Origin: Sphaerosporella brunnea
Lineage: Eukaryota; Ascomycota; Pezizomycetes; Pezizales; Pyronemataceae
Reading direction: 5' to 3'
Assembly (NCBI GenBank): GCA_008704415.1
Contig: VXIS01000137.1
Coordinates: 51,312 to 115,311 of the forward strand
Length of the DNA stretch: 64,000 bases
The translations under genes were made by a program, and so were the position numbers. The notes beneath the pieces are model-generated. The model ran no database searches and was not told the origin of the DNA. It saw nothing but the letters and a program-made list of their open reading frames with translations. Positions 11,181 to 20,569 of the stretch are shown here, in pieces; the first letter of the stretch is position 1, and each line of letters starts with the position of its first letter.

Positions 11181-13142
11181 CTTCAGCTGAACTTGCAGTA
11201 CACCATTAGCAGATGAGGTATTATCAGACTTCTGCGGCAGACGCGGGCACCAATGACTCGTCATATCAATATCGATGTGGGGTTTCTCCTGTCGTGTCAT
11301 ACCGCCGAAGCACGCCATATGACAAACGACACACACACCGGTGACTAGACTCTGCATATTTGGACTCCACCTTTGTCTGCTGGTCTTTCCCCTCATTCTG
11401 CCAGCTGATGGACTCCGCCGCCCTGTAGGTCGTCCTAGTATTTCGGCAGCTCCGTTGGTACGATGGATGGTATGGCGGCTTGCTTCATAAAGAGGCTCGT
11501 CGCTCCCTTCGCTCTTTTCTCCTTCATCCTTTCTACAACTCCTACTATTCTTTACTCCTGGGACATCGAACGGATCTTCATTACCAACGCACCATACCGA
11601 CTTAAGCACCTAAAGGTAGGCACGCGGCGGGAGGCACCCCCAGCGATGCTGCTCTTGCAACACCCTGACCAGTCGTTTGTCGGTAACGGGACCAAGCTAT
11701 CTTGCTTGGTACTAACGTATCGTAAGTATCCTCTTTCGAGCGTCCCTTCAATCTCTTTGGCTAACAGTATTTCCTAGCTTCTCGGATCGCGATCACATGC
11801 TCCCATCGCTGGTGCGCTCAAGGCGACGGCGAAATCAGTGCTCTTGACTGATAGTTTGATTGCGCGCAGCTGCGATGATATTCGGGAGCTGGAGTCGATG
11901 CCTGATGAGCTCTGTCAGGATGGGTTAGCAAAACAACGCAAGGCCAGGGAACGGACTCAGCGGAGAGGCGGTCATGGGGAGTAGAATGTGATGTGTGTAT
12001 ATCTTTAGAATAGATATCTTTGAACCCGACCACCAGAAACCGCGGAAATCCTTGACCGCATTTGGCTGCATCTGATCCTGTTCACCCCGCCTCAAAAACT
12101 GCCAGTTCTGGTCGTTGCCGTGGACCAAAGCTCGAAATGTTGTCCAGTTCGGTTCTGAGTGACGACTGGACTGAGCGGACCGTGTCGAACACTATCTGGC
12201 TGCCGCTTGACATACGCCCCCTCCGGCGTTCTCGTTTTATCTACTTTTCAAATGAACAACAGCCAGCATGCATTGACGACGCCGCCATTGGTGGTGCAGA
12301 ACTGGGTGATATACGGCCGAAACCTCGGCCTGATATATATCTCCCGCATCCGGCTCCCAATCGCCCAGAGGTGAACGCCAACTTGACATATGCACCAAGG
12401 TGCAACAAGTGACTGAAAAGGCAGCTCTCTCGTGACAGCGTCACGTGCCTGGCGTAACTGGCTGCAGCGTGATATGCCCTCCTCCGGCGTTGTCGTTTTA
12501 ACAGCGTTTCAGATGAAGAGCTGATCGAACACAGGCACAGATGATGGTATTGCACAGGCCTACATACGGCCAAATTCCCACCGATGTATGTCTCCCGCAT
12601 CCGACTTCTAACACCCAAAGATGAAAGAAAGCACACGTAGATCTATGGACCCGGGTGCAACCAGTAAGTGGAAATGCTGGTCTCCCGGCGGTGTATCTGT
12701 CTGCGCCTTGACATGGCCCTATTCCGGCGTTGTCGTCTGGTCTGCCTTTCGGCCGAGCTAAGAACTGCCTCAACAGCGGCACGAATGGTGGTATCGAGCT
12801 GGGTATATATGGTCAAATCTCCACATAATATGTATCTCCCGGGTCAGGCTCCCCATCACCCAGAGGTCAGGCCGACATATATATGTGCACCCGGGTGCAA
12901 CCAGCAACTGAAAATGTGGTTCTCCAGACGGTGTATCGGTCTGTGGCTAGAGCAGGCCTGTTGCTGCGTTGTGGGTTTGACTGAGTTTCAAACGGAGAAC
13001 TGCCATCGAGCATTGACGTCGCTGGCACGGTGGGTGGTATCGAACCGGTGTATATATCAGTGGTCTCAATAGTCGGCCCAAAAGCCCGTCTGGCAAAATG
13101 AGCTGGCTGTTTGATCAGTCCGGCTATGAGGCTCGGGCTGGT

Positions 13143-13792
13143 TAGGGCGGTCAATAGTCCGGCCGGACACCAGGTGAAACGGGGCCCCACGGAGTAGATG
13201 AGGTCAGGCCGGTGATGTGGCAAGCCCGACTGGTTCGGGCCGGCATAAGAAAAACCCGGATATCTGATAGGTGCCGGCCGGTGCGCCGTATCCTGAATTA
13301 AGGTCGGGTCGGCCATTGTGCCGAACGCGGGGGCACTAAAAGCGCTAATCGTCCGTTGCTCGTTCCGCCGCACCTAATCCGTCCATCGCAAACAAAAGAC
13401 TGGTCGATCCACGCCATAGAATGCCTCAAATCCTGGGCGAGGGAAGGTCTGGTATATGGGGTAGGTTCTCTAATTCATCAGGTTGAGCGTATGCCGAGTC
13501 ACTTGCAACAGCGGACGGCGGAGATGGAGGGGTAGCTGGAGGTCCTTCAGGTTGTTGAATTTGTTTCTCGCGTTCATGTTTCTTTCCTTGATGTATGTGT
13601 AAGAAAAAAACTACGGATATCTGGCGGGCCAGCCGGGTGCCGGGTACTTCTGGGCCTGGCGGGTGCCCGTAGGCGCCTGGGTCCCCATCCAAAAAGCCTG
13701 GTCCAAACGGGCCGTTATTTCAAAAGCCCGATCCAATCAGTCCGGTTCAGGTCGCGCTCAAAGATGGACCGGCTGGACCTTTGACAGCCCTG
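13143..13792 (+). mobile_element. Non-autonomous hAT element, copy A (650 bp)
   Basis: Terminal inverted repeats: TAGGGCGGTCAATAGTCCGG on the left and, read inward from the right, CAGGGCTGTCAAAGGTCC. It is flanked by GGGCTGGT (13135-13142) and GGGCTGGC (13793-13800), an 8-bp target duplication with one mismatch, as expected for hAT elements. The plus frame at 13410-13535 encodes about 41 residues of a transposase C-terminus (HAIECLKSWAREGLVYGVGS, then a short heptad-like tail) ending at a stop. It is inserted inside the older element 13058-14006. Confidence 0.8.
13410..13535 (+). pseudogene. hAT transposase C-terminal remnant
   Basis: AIECLKSWAREGLVYG corresponds to the last helix of the hAT dimerisation region (typically ...EALxxLKSWL...). 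It is followed by IHQVERMPSHLQQRTAEMEG, a short coiled-coil-like tail. Equivalent remnants occur in the same relative place in copies at 33282-33542, 36273-36419, 38320-38470, 43728-43910 and 58490-58597. No catalytic region is present. Confidence 0.65.
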
Positions 13793-14418
13793 GGGCTGGC
13801 TGTGTCGTTTCATTTAAACGTTGTGAATTGGTACAGAGTGATAGCCAGTGAGGAAACAGTGATGTCCATTATTGACACCCTAGCAACAGCCCATGCAGCC
13901 CACAACAAGCCGGCCGGGCTCCGAGTTGAAACGCAGGGCTGGCTTTTGGATCAGCCCAACGCAGCCAAACGTAGCCAGTCCAGCAGCCTAGCTATTGTGA
14001 AAATCGGTATATGTGGCTGACAGCCTCTCCGGTCCCGCGTCTTAGTTGCCCATAGCTGCAAGCCCACGGATAGATGTGGACACGGGTGCAACCAGTAGCT
14101 GGGAACGCGGCTCTCCCATGGCAACTTCAGTTTTCCGGCGAATCTCGCTGCGGGTTGAAATTGCCTACTCCTGCGTTGCCCTTTTGACACCTTTTCCAAT
14201 GAACAACTGCCAGAACGCATTGTCGATGCTGGCACGGTTTGTGGAATTGAACTTGTACATCCGGAATCTCCGCCTGGTATAAGCCTTCCATGTCCGGCTC
14301 CCACCACCCAGAGCTGAAAGCCCACGGATCCATGTGAACGCGGGTGTAACTCGCCGCTGGCGATGGAACGTAGCGTAGCACCCGCCAGGGTCCGTATCGT
14401 TTGTACCCTGAGCGGGAA

Positions 14419-15476
14419 TATAAAAGCGCGAGTCCACTGCATGCTTGCATTACTTTCTCATCATCTTACAATAACCAGAGCTAACGCCGTACACCACCTT
14501 CGCCAGGTCTATAAACACCATGTCCACCATACCGCAGCAGTACAACACCAACGACAACCGCCTACCCTCCGCGCAGCTCACCAGGTCTGCTTCGCGCCCA
14601 GCGCCGGATTGGCTATTAAACTCTTGTCCCGGTAGATCCACAGCCTACAAAACCTCATTGGCATATGGTAGCATATCACAGCTCCCACAACCACAACTCA
14701 CGCAGAAACGGGTATTCCGGCAGCCCCTTTCCAAACTCACGTAGACTCTGCCAGCAACGGGCCACCTAAACCCCTGCCAGACTGGCTTTCCACTGTTGGT
14801 CCGTGTAAGTACCCGCCACCCCGGCAGCCTTGGTGCAGCATACTAACAATCGTGTAGGCGTATTCTGCCCAACAGAATTAGACAAGAACCCCGGGCTAAA
14901 GCCGGGAACGAGAGAGTATTGTAGTAGGTACCACACCACCCGACGCGGGCCGTTCGCTAACATATTGTAGTTGCGCGTGAAACAAAAGTTTCCCACCACT
15001 GCAACGGCATAAAACCATCCTGCACACAGGGAACGCATCCGGCACCGCTGGCAATCAACGGCGTTGACCTGCGCGCAATCTGGGAACGTCCAGCCTCCGA
15101 AATCTGTTCCCATGACGACAGGACTGCCACCGAAATAACCGGTCAGGATCAACCGGGCACATTGCAGTTCAACCCCGTGGCCCCGGAGAAGAGAGAACAC
15201 AGAAGCTTTACCTTCAACCCCGAGAGCCCCGAATTCTCCCCAGCTGCGTTCAACAACCTGGTAGGTCAACTTGCGGATGCGGATGCTCACAAAGCTATAG
15301 GAATACCTCAACCAGGCAGTCGAAATGGCGCGTGCAGCGCGACCCAAGGTGCCCCCCGGCTCGCAGGAGTGGTGGAACGCGGAGATACTCTTCGTGGCCG
15401 CGTTGAAGAAGCGGAGTTTGTTTACGATTGCGCAGCGGAGAGCGCAGGACGACTAGGTGTGACAGAGGCGCAGTAA
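14419..15476 (+). CDS. Possible small multi-exon gene or old retroelement piece
   Basis: A TATAAAAG box (14419-14426) lies about 95 bp before an ATG at 14520 in good context (AACACCATGTCC), which opens a 74-codon Ser/Gln/Pro-rich frame. Further on, a consensus intron occurs at 14805-14857: donor GTAAGT, branch TACTAAC, acceptor TAG. Its flanks join in frame from GPPKPLPDWLSTVG to VFCPTELDKNPGLKPG. A third open segment ends at 15476 and contains FTFNPESPEFSPAAFNNLVG. In the next frame, PPGSQEWWNAEI resembles the linker between endonuclease and reverse transcriptase in some LINEs. Connecting exons are not resolved. It may be a real lineage-specific gene with unseen introns or a decayed non-LTR element. 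Confidence 0.35.
14805..14857 (+). other. Canonical 53-bp fungal intron
   Basis: Donor GTAAGT, branch point TACTAAC 10 bp before the acceptor, and acceptor GTGTAG fit the fungal consensus exactly. Both flanks are open in a compatible frame. This is the strongest evidence for genuine or once-genuine transcription in 14.4-15.5 kb. Confidence 0.6.
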
Positions 15477-15898
15477 AAAATGTGAGGATTGGTTTAGGCG
15501 GTTTTTGGGGGATTTTTGTTGGGACGTGAGGTTTTGGTGCGGCGTGGATGTGGTGCGTTCGCTGGAAATGGTCGGTGGCGGTTGGGGGAAATTATTGCGA
15601 CGGAAATGGTCTGGTGCGGTTTTTCGGTGTTGCGTTTGATGGAAATGTTCTGCTACGGTTTGGTGTGCCTTGATATATATATCCATTTTGACAGGATGCT
15701 ACAGAACAAGACGTAGAAGGGTCCCTTCAACTCTTTCCCATTGCGGATTGGACAATATTCGTGTTTCCAAACTACATGAAGTGCATACCAAGTCCGCTAA
15801 CCACCCATTCAGCCTCCTTTACGGCAGAGAATACAACCCACTGTGATTGCTGAAGTGGCCCTTGATGTGTATTTTGTCCATCTGCACCAGCTCGCATG

Positions 15899-16355
15899 CA
15901 GGGGTCCCAACAGTCCGGCCAGTCCGGCTTTTAGCCTCCCCTGAACCGGACGCTTGGAAACGAGCTTTAAAAATTCCGGCCCGTTTGGCCTGGGCTTTTT
16001 TGAGCGACACCCAGGTGCCTACGGGGCCTGCCAGGCACCTGATGAAACATTGCTCTCACGAACTCCGGCTCATACGCGTAGTGCAATGATTGGATCCTGC
16101 CGACGGCAAAAGTGCGGGGGATCAACAAGGTTTTTGATTGCGATCGGAACCGCACATTTTCGTGAGCCGCCGGGAGAGCCCGACAATGACGACGATCTGT
16201 GCTTTTAGCGTCGCCCTTCATAACCGGACCTACCAGATATCCAGGCTTTGTGAACATCGGCCCGAACCTGTCAGGCTGCACCAACCGTCGGCCCGACCTG
16301 ACCCACTCTGTCGGCCCCGTTTGGAGTGGCGGGCGCCCGGACTATTGGACCCCTG
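15899..16355 (+). mobile_element. Non-autonomous hAT element, copy B (457 bp)
   Basis: The left end CAGGGGTCCCAACAGTCCGG and the right end CCGGACTATTGGACCCCTG are inverted copies with about three differences. The right ~100 bp is the reverse complement of the left ~140 bp of copy A (shared CCAGATATCC, GGCCCGAACC and CGGCCCGACCTGA segments). Flanking 8-mers (CTCGCATG, GCTCCGGC) do not match, so the target duplication has decayed or an end is misplaced. No transposase remnant was found. Confidence 0.65.
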
Positions 16356-16540
16356 GCTCCGGCTACAGTACCATAGCATCCGTGGCGTTCAATCGCACTC
16401 CCGTACAGACGCGGGGTGGCTGTTTCGACGTCCTCAGTGCGACGTTCGATTGCAAAAATGTTGCCACGATGTCGGAAGCGCTCCTACGGAGCGGGATGCT
16501 TTTTTTTTTTTTTTGTTTTTGTTTTAATCATCCTGTATTC

Positions 16541-16554
16541 GGCCGCTTGCGGCC
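16541..16554 (-). other. 3'-terminal hairpin of the LINE
   Basis: GGCCGCAAGCGGCC forms a perfect 6-bp stem with an AA loop, 18-20 nt upstream of the A-rich tail. It is exactly kept at 60152-60165 and recognisably decayed at 5345-5358 and 31718-31731. In stringent LINEs a 3' hairpin is bound by the element's reverse transcriptase. That role here is inference from position and conservation. Confidence 0.65.
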
Positions 16555-16702
16555 ATGACATGGGACTATGTACATGAATAAATCTACCCTTAGACCTCAA
16601 GTGTCTACAGACGGGCGTGATTCAGTGGGCGCACCAAGGAAATTCGTATCGAGTAATGTATGACAAAGGGAACACAAAGGAGAGAAAAGGAAGCAGGTCA
16701 GA

Positions 16703-19700
16703 TCATTCTCGTGGCTTCTCCGGCCACTTTCCTACATGAGTGTTCGCTAAGAAGCCAAGGATGGCTTCCGTACATCTTGTGTCAGCCAGGACTTTGGCCA
16801 CCGGGGTGGAGGTCCTCTTCCAACCCTCCTTGTCTCCCACTTTCGTGGCCAGCCCTATGGCCTTCCATAGGGCTTCCTGCTCTTTCTTCCATCTGGCACA
16901 CCTTTTCAGGAGGTGCTCCCTCGTCTGCTTTGGGGCCTTGCGGCACCACCAACACTTGTCATCCGCCCGACGGCCCGTCCACATCAGGTAGGGGGCTGTG
17001 GGCGCTTTGTTGAGCCGCAGCTGAAAGTACCGGGACGCCAGAGCCTTGGGAGCCTTGGCGGCATTCTTGTCCCACTTAGCCTTGCGCTTGTAGTAGGCTT
17101 TGGCTTTGATTTGTGGGCTCAGGCAGGCATTTCGGTCTTTCGTCCTGGCATCGGTGACTAGGCGGCCGATGTGCGCCAGGGAGGTGGTCCCGATCGTGTG
17201 CGACCGATCAAGTCGGTCTCTCGCAGCAGCTTTGGCGGCTTGGTCGGCCATTTCGTTGCCGGGGATGCCCTTGTGCCCAGGCACCCACCTGTACTCAGTG
17301 TTCCACCCTAGTAGGAGTAGTTCGTATTCGGCTTGGCGGATTCGTGGTAGTAGCCATTGACCAGCTCCGGGGTCGCCACGCTTCAGGCGTTTAAGCGCCG
17401 CTTGAGCGTCCACGAAGACGTAGACGGTTCCCGGCACGTCCGGTGGGTCGTCTTGTCGGAGACGTGATCTGACGTGGGTGCTTCTCGATGCCAGCTCTAG
17501 GCCGGCCGCGATGCCGAGTAGCTCTGCGTCATAGGCTTCGTTGTTATTGCCGATGTAGGCACTGCTTCGGCACCATTCGTCGATGGCCATATCGGTCCGT
17601 GCGACTGCGCTAAAAGCGCAGTGGCCGTCTTCCAAGCGCGATCCATCTGAGTAAACCGCTAGGTGGTTTTCCGTGGGTTGTTCCAGTGACGAGGCCATCA
17701 GCGCCGCTGTGGTTTCGTCCTCCTCAATGGTGACATGGCCGATGGGGTGTCGGAGGTTCGGTCGGGTCGGTTCTATGTTTGCGGGGTGTCCAGGGATGGT
17801 CATGGCCAGTTTGCCCATGATATTGAGCGGTTGAGTTTCTGGGGCACTCCCTCCAAAGGCGCTGCCTGCCACGAAGCGGAGCAGGTCGTTGGTAGACTTG
17901 GCTTCTGGTTGTCGGATTCCATTTGCGTCGGCTGCGGCCTTTCGTATGCGGTTGCCGGCCGGGTTATTGTCTGGGGTTGCAGCCAGGCGGGCTGCAAAGC
18001 GCCTGCGTCTGTGGCGGAGGACAGTTTCAGCGTCTGTCAGGCCGGCTTCGCAGATGAGGGGTCCAATAGCTGATGTCGGTAGGGCACCTAGCACCGATCT
18101 GGCCTGTCTGTTGAACAGCTTCTGTATGTCAGCAGTTCTTTCCTTCTGACCGTCAAACCACAGTTCAGTTCCGTATAGAGCGACGGCTTGCACCGCTGCA
18201 ATCTGGATCCTGCGTACGTTCTCGGTGCACAATCCCAGCCGACCTGTCAGTGACCGGATCCTCGCTTCCGCGGATCTGGCCGTGCCCATTCTGACGTTGT
18301 GGTGATGCTGAAGCGTCAGCTTAAAATCTAGGAAGACCCCGAGCCACCGTGTCGCATGCTTGTTGTAGGGAACTTGCACGCCAGCCACAGAGACTTCCAT
18401 GTCGGGGAACCTCCGTTTCCGTGTCAGCAGGATTGCTTCGGTCTTGGCCACATCAAAGGCCACTGCGTTGCCTTCCGCCCAGTTGAGGCTGGCGGTCGCG
18501 CAGCGGTTGAGCATGTTTGTGACGTCCGCTACTGTATCTCCGGTAGCCACCCACGCGATGTCATCCGCATATGAAAGCGCGAAGGTGCCTTGGACAGCCT
18601 TTTCCACCTCTGGGAAGAGGCCTGAGATATATATTGCGAAGAGGATGGGCGAGATCGGGGATCCTTGTGGTAGCCCAGTTTTGATGTCAGTCGTCTCGCC
18701 GAGTTGTCCTTCGAGCTTCATCTGGACTCGTCTGTTCTCCATGAAGGAGGCGGTCCATTTGATCAGGCTATGTGGTGCTCCTAGTTTGACGAGTCTACGT
18801 ATAAGCACAGCTTTCGATACGTGGTCAAATGCTCCCTTGACATCCATCAGCAGTGTGCCAACCATGCGTTTCTCCTGCCAGGCCTCTTCAGTGTGATCCA
18901 TCAGAATGGCGACCGCGTCAACGGCTGCTCTTCCACGTCTGCTGCCAAACTGGCCATTGTGCAGCCAGCCCTTAGTTTCCGCGACGTGTGCTAGTCTGCT
19001 CGTGGCTACCCGCTCGATCACCTTACCCAAGCAGCACAGCAAGGAGATGACCCGGTGAGATCATGCTTTGGAGTAGTCATCTTTGCCAGGTTTGGGTATG
19101 ACGACGCCGGTGGCTTGGCGCCATGGCAGCGGTTGGTGGCCTTGCCAAACGCAGGCACGTACCATCCCTATGACTCTGGCGGGGTCCCACCTGTATACTA
19201 GCCTGACTGCAGAGGGGCCCAGCTTGTCTGGGCCGGCGGCTTAGCAGGAGGCCTGTGCGAAGCACGCATGCTGGACCTCCTCGTCTGAGACGTATGTGTC
19301 GTTGCTTAGTCCGTCAAGCTCTTGATGGGACCAGTTGTCTGCTGGAGGTTCTGGGAAGGCCTGGCGTGCCATCATGTCGCTCTTCTCTTTTATGGTGGTG
19401 GCTGTCCTGCCGTCCTGGCCAGTGAGTGTACATCCTTCGGCCATTGTGGGAGCGTTGTTGGTGTATCTCAGTGCCTTCCAGGTGTCTTCCGGACCAGCGT
19501 TTTGAAGGAAGGAGGCCCAGTGCTCCCGTTTCGCTTTCCTGATGGCGCTCCTGAGCGCCCTGCGTGCATTCTTCACTGCCTGACGAGTGGTTCCTTGACG
19601 TCTACGGAGGGAGCGTTTGACCGCGCTGAGCACACGGCGTAGTTCGTCGATGTCTGCGTTCCACCAGCGTTTAGAGCGTGCGCATATGCGTAGCGGTTTG

Positions 19701-20567
19701 GCGTGCATCTGGAGGACTTGGGTGGTGGTTGCTGAGATCCAGGTGGCCTCCTGATCGAGAGTTATTACTGGCGCATCGATCTGCACTACCGGCCTGCTTG
19801 CGGCCAGTTCTTTCCACGTGATTTCGGCGTCCTGTAGTTGTTTTTCCGTCATGCCGTTGATGTCCCAGCCAGTAACCTCCGTGCTAGTTCGGTTAGAGGA
19901 GTTGGGCTTGTCCTCGAGACATGACCACGTTATTAGCTGGTGGTCTGAGCCAGTTTCGAGCTCGGGCTGATCTATAGACCAGTTGTTGACAATGATGTTC
20001 TTTGACAGCGTGAGGTCTAGAATGGCTGGTTGTGCTCCGCGGTCGCAAGTAGGGGTGTCGTCGTTCCAGAGGGTCAGCTCGTGACGGTCAATGAGTGCCT
20101 CAAGCCAGGCGCTATTGCGGTTAGCTTGGCAGGTCGGAGTCCCAGCGCACGCTGTGTGCGTTGAAGTCGCCCGCCAGGATGACTCTATCTGAGTCCATGA
20201 TGGCGGTCCAATTTTCAGCGCGACTGGGCCTTTGGCTGGTGAAGGCGTTGTTGACTACGTTAATTTTAAACTGGTCGTAGACGTTGACAACGCGGCACTT
20301 GGCACCGGCTGGTGAGGTTGCGTCGATGACCATGACATCGCCAGCGTTGGATACCAACTGGGATTGAACCGTGAAGTTGGTCTTGGAGTCAGTACGTATG
20401 GCAGCCCAGGTCCTGCCTGAGCCGTAAATCCGAAAGGCCTGATGTGTAATGCGGTAGGCCGGGGGTTCTTGAATGAGCACTAGGTCCGTCTTGTTGCGTA
20501 TTGCAATTTCCAAACAGGTCTGCAGAACTGGTCCAGACCTGTTGACGTTGTGCTGAATGCACCGCAT
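16703..20567 (-). pseudogene. LINE ORF2: endonuclease, reverse transcriptase, RNase H
   Basis: The ATG at 20567 opens an AP-endonuclease-like domain (RCIQHNVNRSG, VLIQEPP, GDFNAHSVRWDS). After a frameshift near 20121 the domain continues through SDHQLITW, then a linker with WWNADIDEL. The reverse transcriptase follows, with motif A LLMDVKGAFDHVSK, motif B GLPQGSPISPILF and the catalytic LSYADDIAW. Next comes an RNase H with YSDGSR, AYDAELLGIAAG, VFVDAQAAL and VPGHKGIPGNEMAD, so its acidic residues are kept. The C-terminus has the CCHC cluster CWWCRKAPKQTREHLLKRC. In-frame stops lie at 19241-19243 and 19061-19063. It would nick target DNA and prime reverse transcription in the nucleus, but as it stands it is inactivated. 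Confidence 0.9.
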
Positions 20568-20569
20568 TA
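20565..20569 (-). promoter_or_regulatory. TAATG stop-start overlap between LINE ORFs
   Basis: On the minus strand the ORF1 stop TAA (20569-20567) and the ORF2 ATG (20567-20565) share one base. The same UAAUG arrangement is known to drive termination-reinitiation in the insect LINE SART1. That ORF2 is translated by this route here is inference. Confidence 0.7.

Larger units (their letters stand above)
13058..14006 (+). mobile_element. Older hAT element split by a younger one
   Basis: The left end CAGTGGTCTCAATAGTCGG matches the terminus of the intact copy at 36026 (CAGGGGTCTCAATAGTCCGG). The right end is decayed (CTAGCTATTGTGAAAATCG). The flanks GTATATAT (13050-13057) and GTATATGT (14007-14014) form an 8-bp target duplication with one mismatch, placed within the satellite unit. 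Removing the inner element (13143-13792) and its duplication leaves about 290 bp, a short non-autonomous copy. The right terminus is inferred mainly from the duplication. Confidence 0.5.
12130..14365 (+). repeat. ~240 bp satellite-like tandem array, interrupted
   Basis: At least five diverged units share a fixed order of blocks: a TCCGGCGTTGTCGTTTT-like block (12224, 12484, 12722, 12963, 14169), a GGTATATATGG block, then (A/C)CCCGGGTGCAACCAG (12391, 12649, 12888, 14080, 14336). Spacings are about 258, 240 and 258 bp. The long 1190-bp gap equals one unit plus the nested hAT insertion at 13058-14006. The CACCCGGGTG palindrome and the AT-rich TATATA core are the most conserved parts. The units have no coding signature. 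The array lies beside transposon-rich DNA, but nothing here proves a centromeric or other role. Confidence 0.75.

Noticed and set aside
12130..14365. CRISPR array or integron-like cassettes
   Set aside because: Units are ~240 bp, diverged and without short identical repeats or spacers. The context is eukaryotic.
18399..18896. Plus-strand frames of 100-220 codons across 16.7-22.9 kb
   Set aside because: All are shadows of the minus-strand LINE ORFs, which carry clear catalytic motifs.
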